From positions 1 to 13,429 of the forward strand of contig CANQFX010000032.1 of NCBI GenBank assembly GCA_947600015.1: a stretch of DNA of 13,429 bases. Reading direction: 5' to 3'. Below, piece by piece: positions 12,825 through 13,429 of this stretch. Positions within the stretch are counted from its first letter, which is position 1. Each line of letters starts with the position of its first letter. The notes beneath the pieces were generated by a model. That model did not search any database. It saw only the letters and a program-made list of their open reading frames with translations, and was not told the DNA's origin. The translations under genes and the position numbers were made by a program. The stretch comes from an uncultured Bacilli bacterium (GTDB taxonomy: Bacteria; Bacillota_I; Bacilli_A; RF39; UBA660).

Positions 12825-13429
12825 TTAATTAAATTTTCTTTTTTTAATTGTATATGCAGTACCAATACCACTAATAGTAATTAATCCAAGTAATAATCCC
12901 ATATTAATATCTGCTGTATTTGGATTTTTTGCACCTGACGTTGTTTCCTCTTCTCTTTCTTCAACACCCTTCGCATTAACTAATTTAATATAGATGTCTC
13001 CTTCATTTCCAGTAATGGTTGTAACATCAAACTCAGTAGTCATTGTCAAGTCGGTATAATATCCTGCAACAGCATATTTTGAATCAATTTCTTCTTGAAG
13101 TAAGTTTAATCTAGTTGCAAGTTGACCAGCAGCACCCGTCTTATCTAAATAAAAATAGGTACCTGCTCCCATAGGAAGTTCTTCATTTTCATATACTAAA
13201 TGATAAGTAAGTTTTATTTGACTTGTATTCTCTAAATAGTGTTCCTCATTCCAATCTTCTACAGATGGTTGACTCATTTTTAATAAAGTAACAGTAGATG
13301 GAATTACTACAAGAGTAAACTTTTGTTCTTGTGGTTGATGCTCTGCATCCTGCCAACTTATAGTAAATGTTCTTTCATAACTATTTTTACCAACAGCGGT
13401 AAGTTTCGCAACATCAAATCCAAACCATT
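12825..13429 (-). CDS. Cell-wall-anchored surface protein, C-terminal part (5' end outside the window)
   Basis: Partial: 200 residues are visible. The frame stays open from the Met at 13275-13277 up to the window edge (the first whole codon is Trp at 13425-13427), and that Met has no ribosome site, so the true start lies beyond. The C-terminus is a sortase signal: NPNTA, a hydrophobic helix (MGLLLGLITISGIGTAY) and the basic tail KKRKFN. Cleavage is expected between Thr and Ala, attaching the protein to peptidoglycan. Before it is an acidic, Thr-rich linker (EEREEETTSGAK). The segment VAGYYTDLTMTTEFD, followed by IYIKL, looks like the end of an InlB B-repeat (Listeria-Bacteroides repeat) module, and the upstream FTISWQDAEH part looks like a further beta-rich domain. 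It was probably exported by Sec. The ligand is unknown. Confidence 0.85.
   Translation of the reverse strand, partial: WFGFDVAKLTAVGKNSYERTFTISWQDAEHQPQEQKFTLVVIPSTVTLLKMSQPSVEDWNEEHYLENTSQIKLTYHLVYENEELPMGAGTYFYLDKTGAAGQLATRLNLLQEEIDSKYAVAGYYTDLTMTTEFDVTTITGNEGDIYIKLVNAKGVEEREEETTSGAKNPNTADINMGLLLGLITISGIGTAYTIKKRKFN

Overview
The window is AT-rich DNA from a low-GC member of the Bacillota, most likely an uncultured gut-type lineage of Bacilli. This rests on the base composition, the strong AGGAGG ribosome sites, a DUF1540 protein, a SpoIIM-like membrane protein, a DUF4044-type micro-protein and a surface protein with an NPNTA sorting signal. UGG encodes Trp and UGA serves as a stop (end of the gene at 2725), so the standard bacterial code applies.

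Layout. (1) 3-1451: a phosphopentomutase gene (deoB) on the + strand faces a cysteine-rich DUF1540 gene, with a bidirectional terminator between them. (2) 1452-4076: a very AT-rich accessory tract that looks like the remains of a small replicating or integrating element. It holds two copies of a long direct repeat about 1.8 kb apart. Each copy carries a promoter and leader on the - strand. Between and around the copies lie a Rep-like winged-helix gene with three palindromes at 22-23 bp spacing inside its coding sequence, an orphan AT-rich gene just upstream of it, a nested hairpin region that could be an origin or oriT, and small ORFs, one intact and one frameshifted. (3) 4007-4546: a + strand pair of an XRE-type repressor and a single-span membrane protein, behind two identical AACTT-N5-AAGTT dyads. 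(4) 4567-8053: mostly - strand genes: a helix-turn-helix protein of unknown role, a SpoIIM-family membrane protein, a divergent 28-residue membrane peptide, a small hypothetical, a metallo-beta-lactamase-fold hydrolase and a membrane-anchored extracellular protein of unknown function. (5) 8129-12777: a three-gene operon of a TetR regulator and the two halves of a heterodimeric ABC exporter. Its consensus promoter has a perfect 19-bp operator filling the -35/-10 spacer. (6) 12825-13429: the C-terminal part of a cell-wall-anchored surface protein that runs off the window.

The best-understood system is the TetR/ABC exporter operon, a self-repressed, presumably drug-inducible efflux pump with one degenerate ATP site. 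The least explained material is the repeat-flanked tract at 1815-4000. Its promoter-leader repeats, in-gene palindromes and cruciform point to replication or transfer control of a decaying element, but nothing in the window proves this. Start sites were revised from the longest ORF for the genes at 3169, 4077, 4301 and 5423, and the last gene was extended to the window edge.
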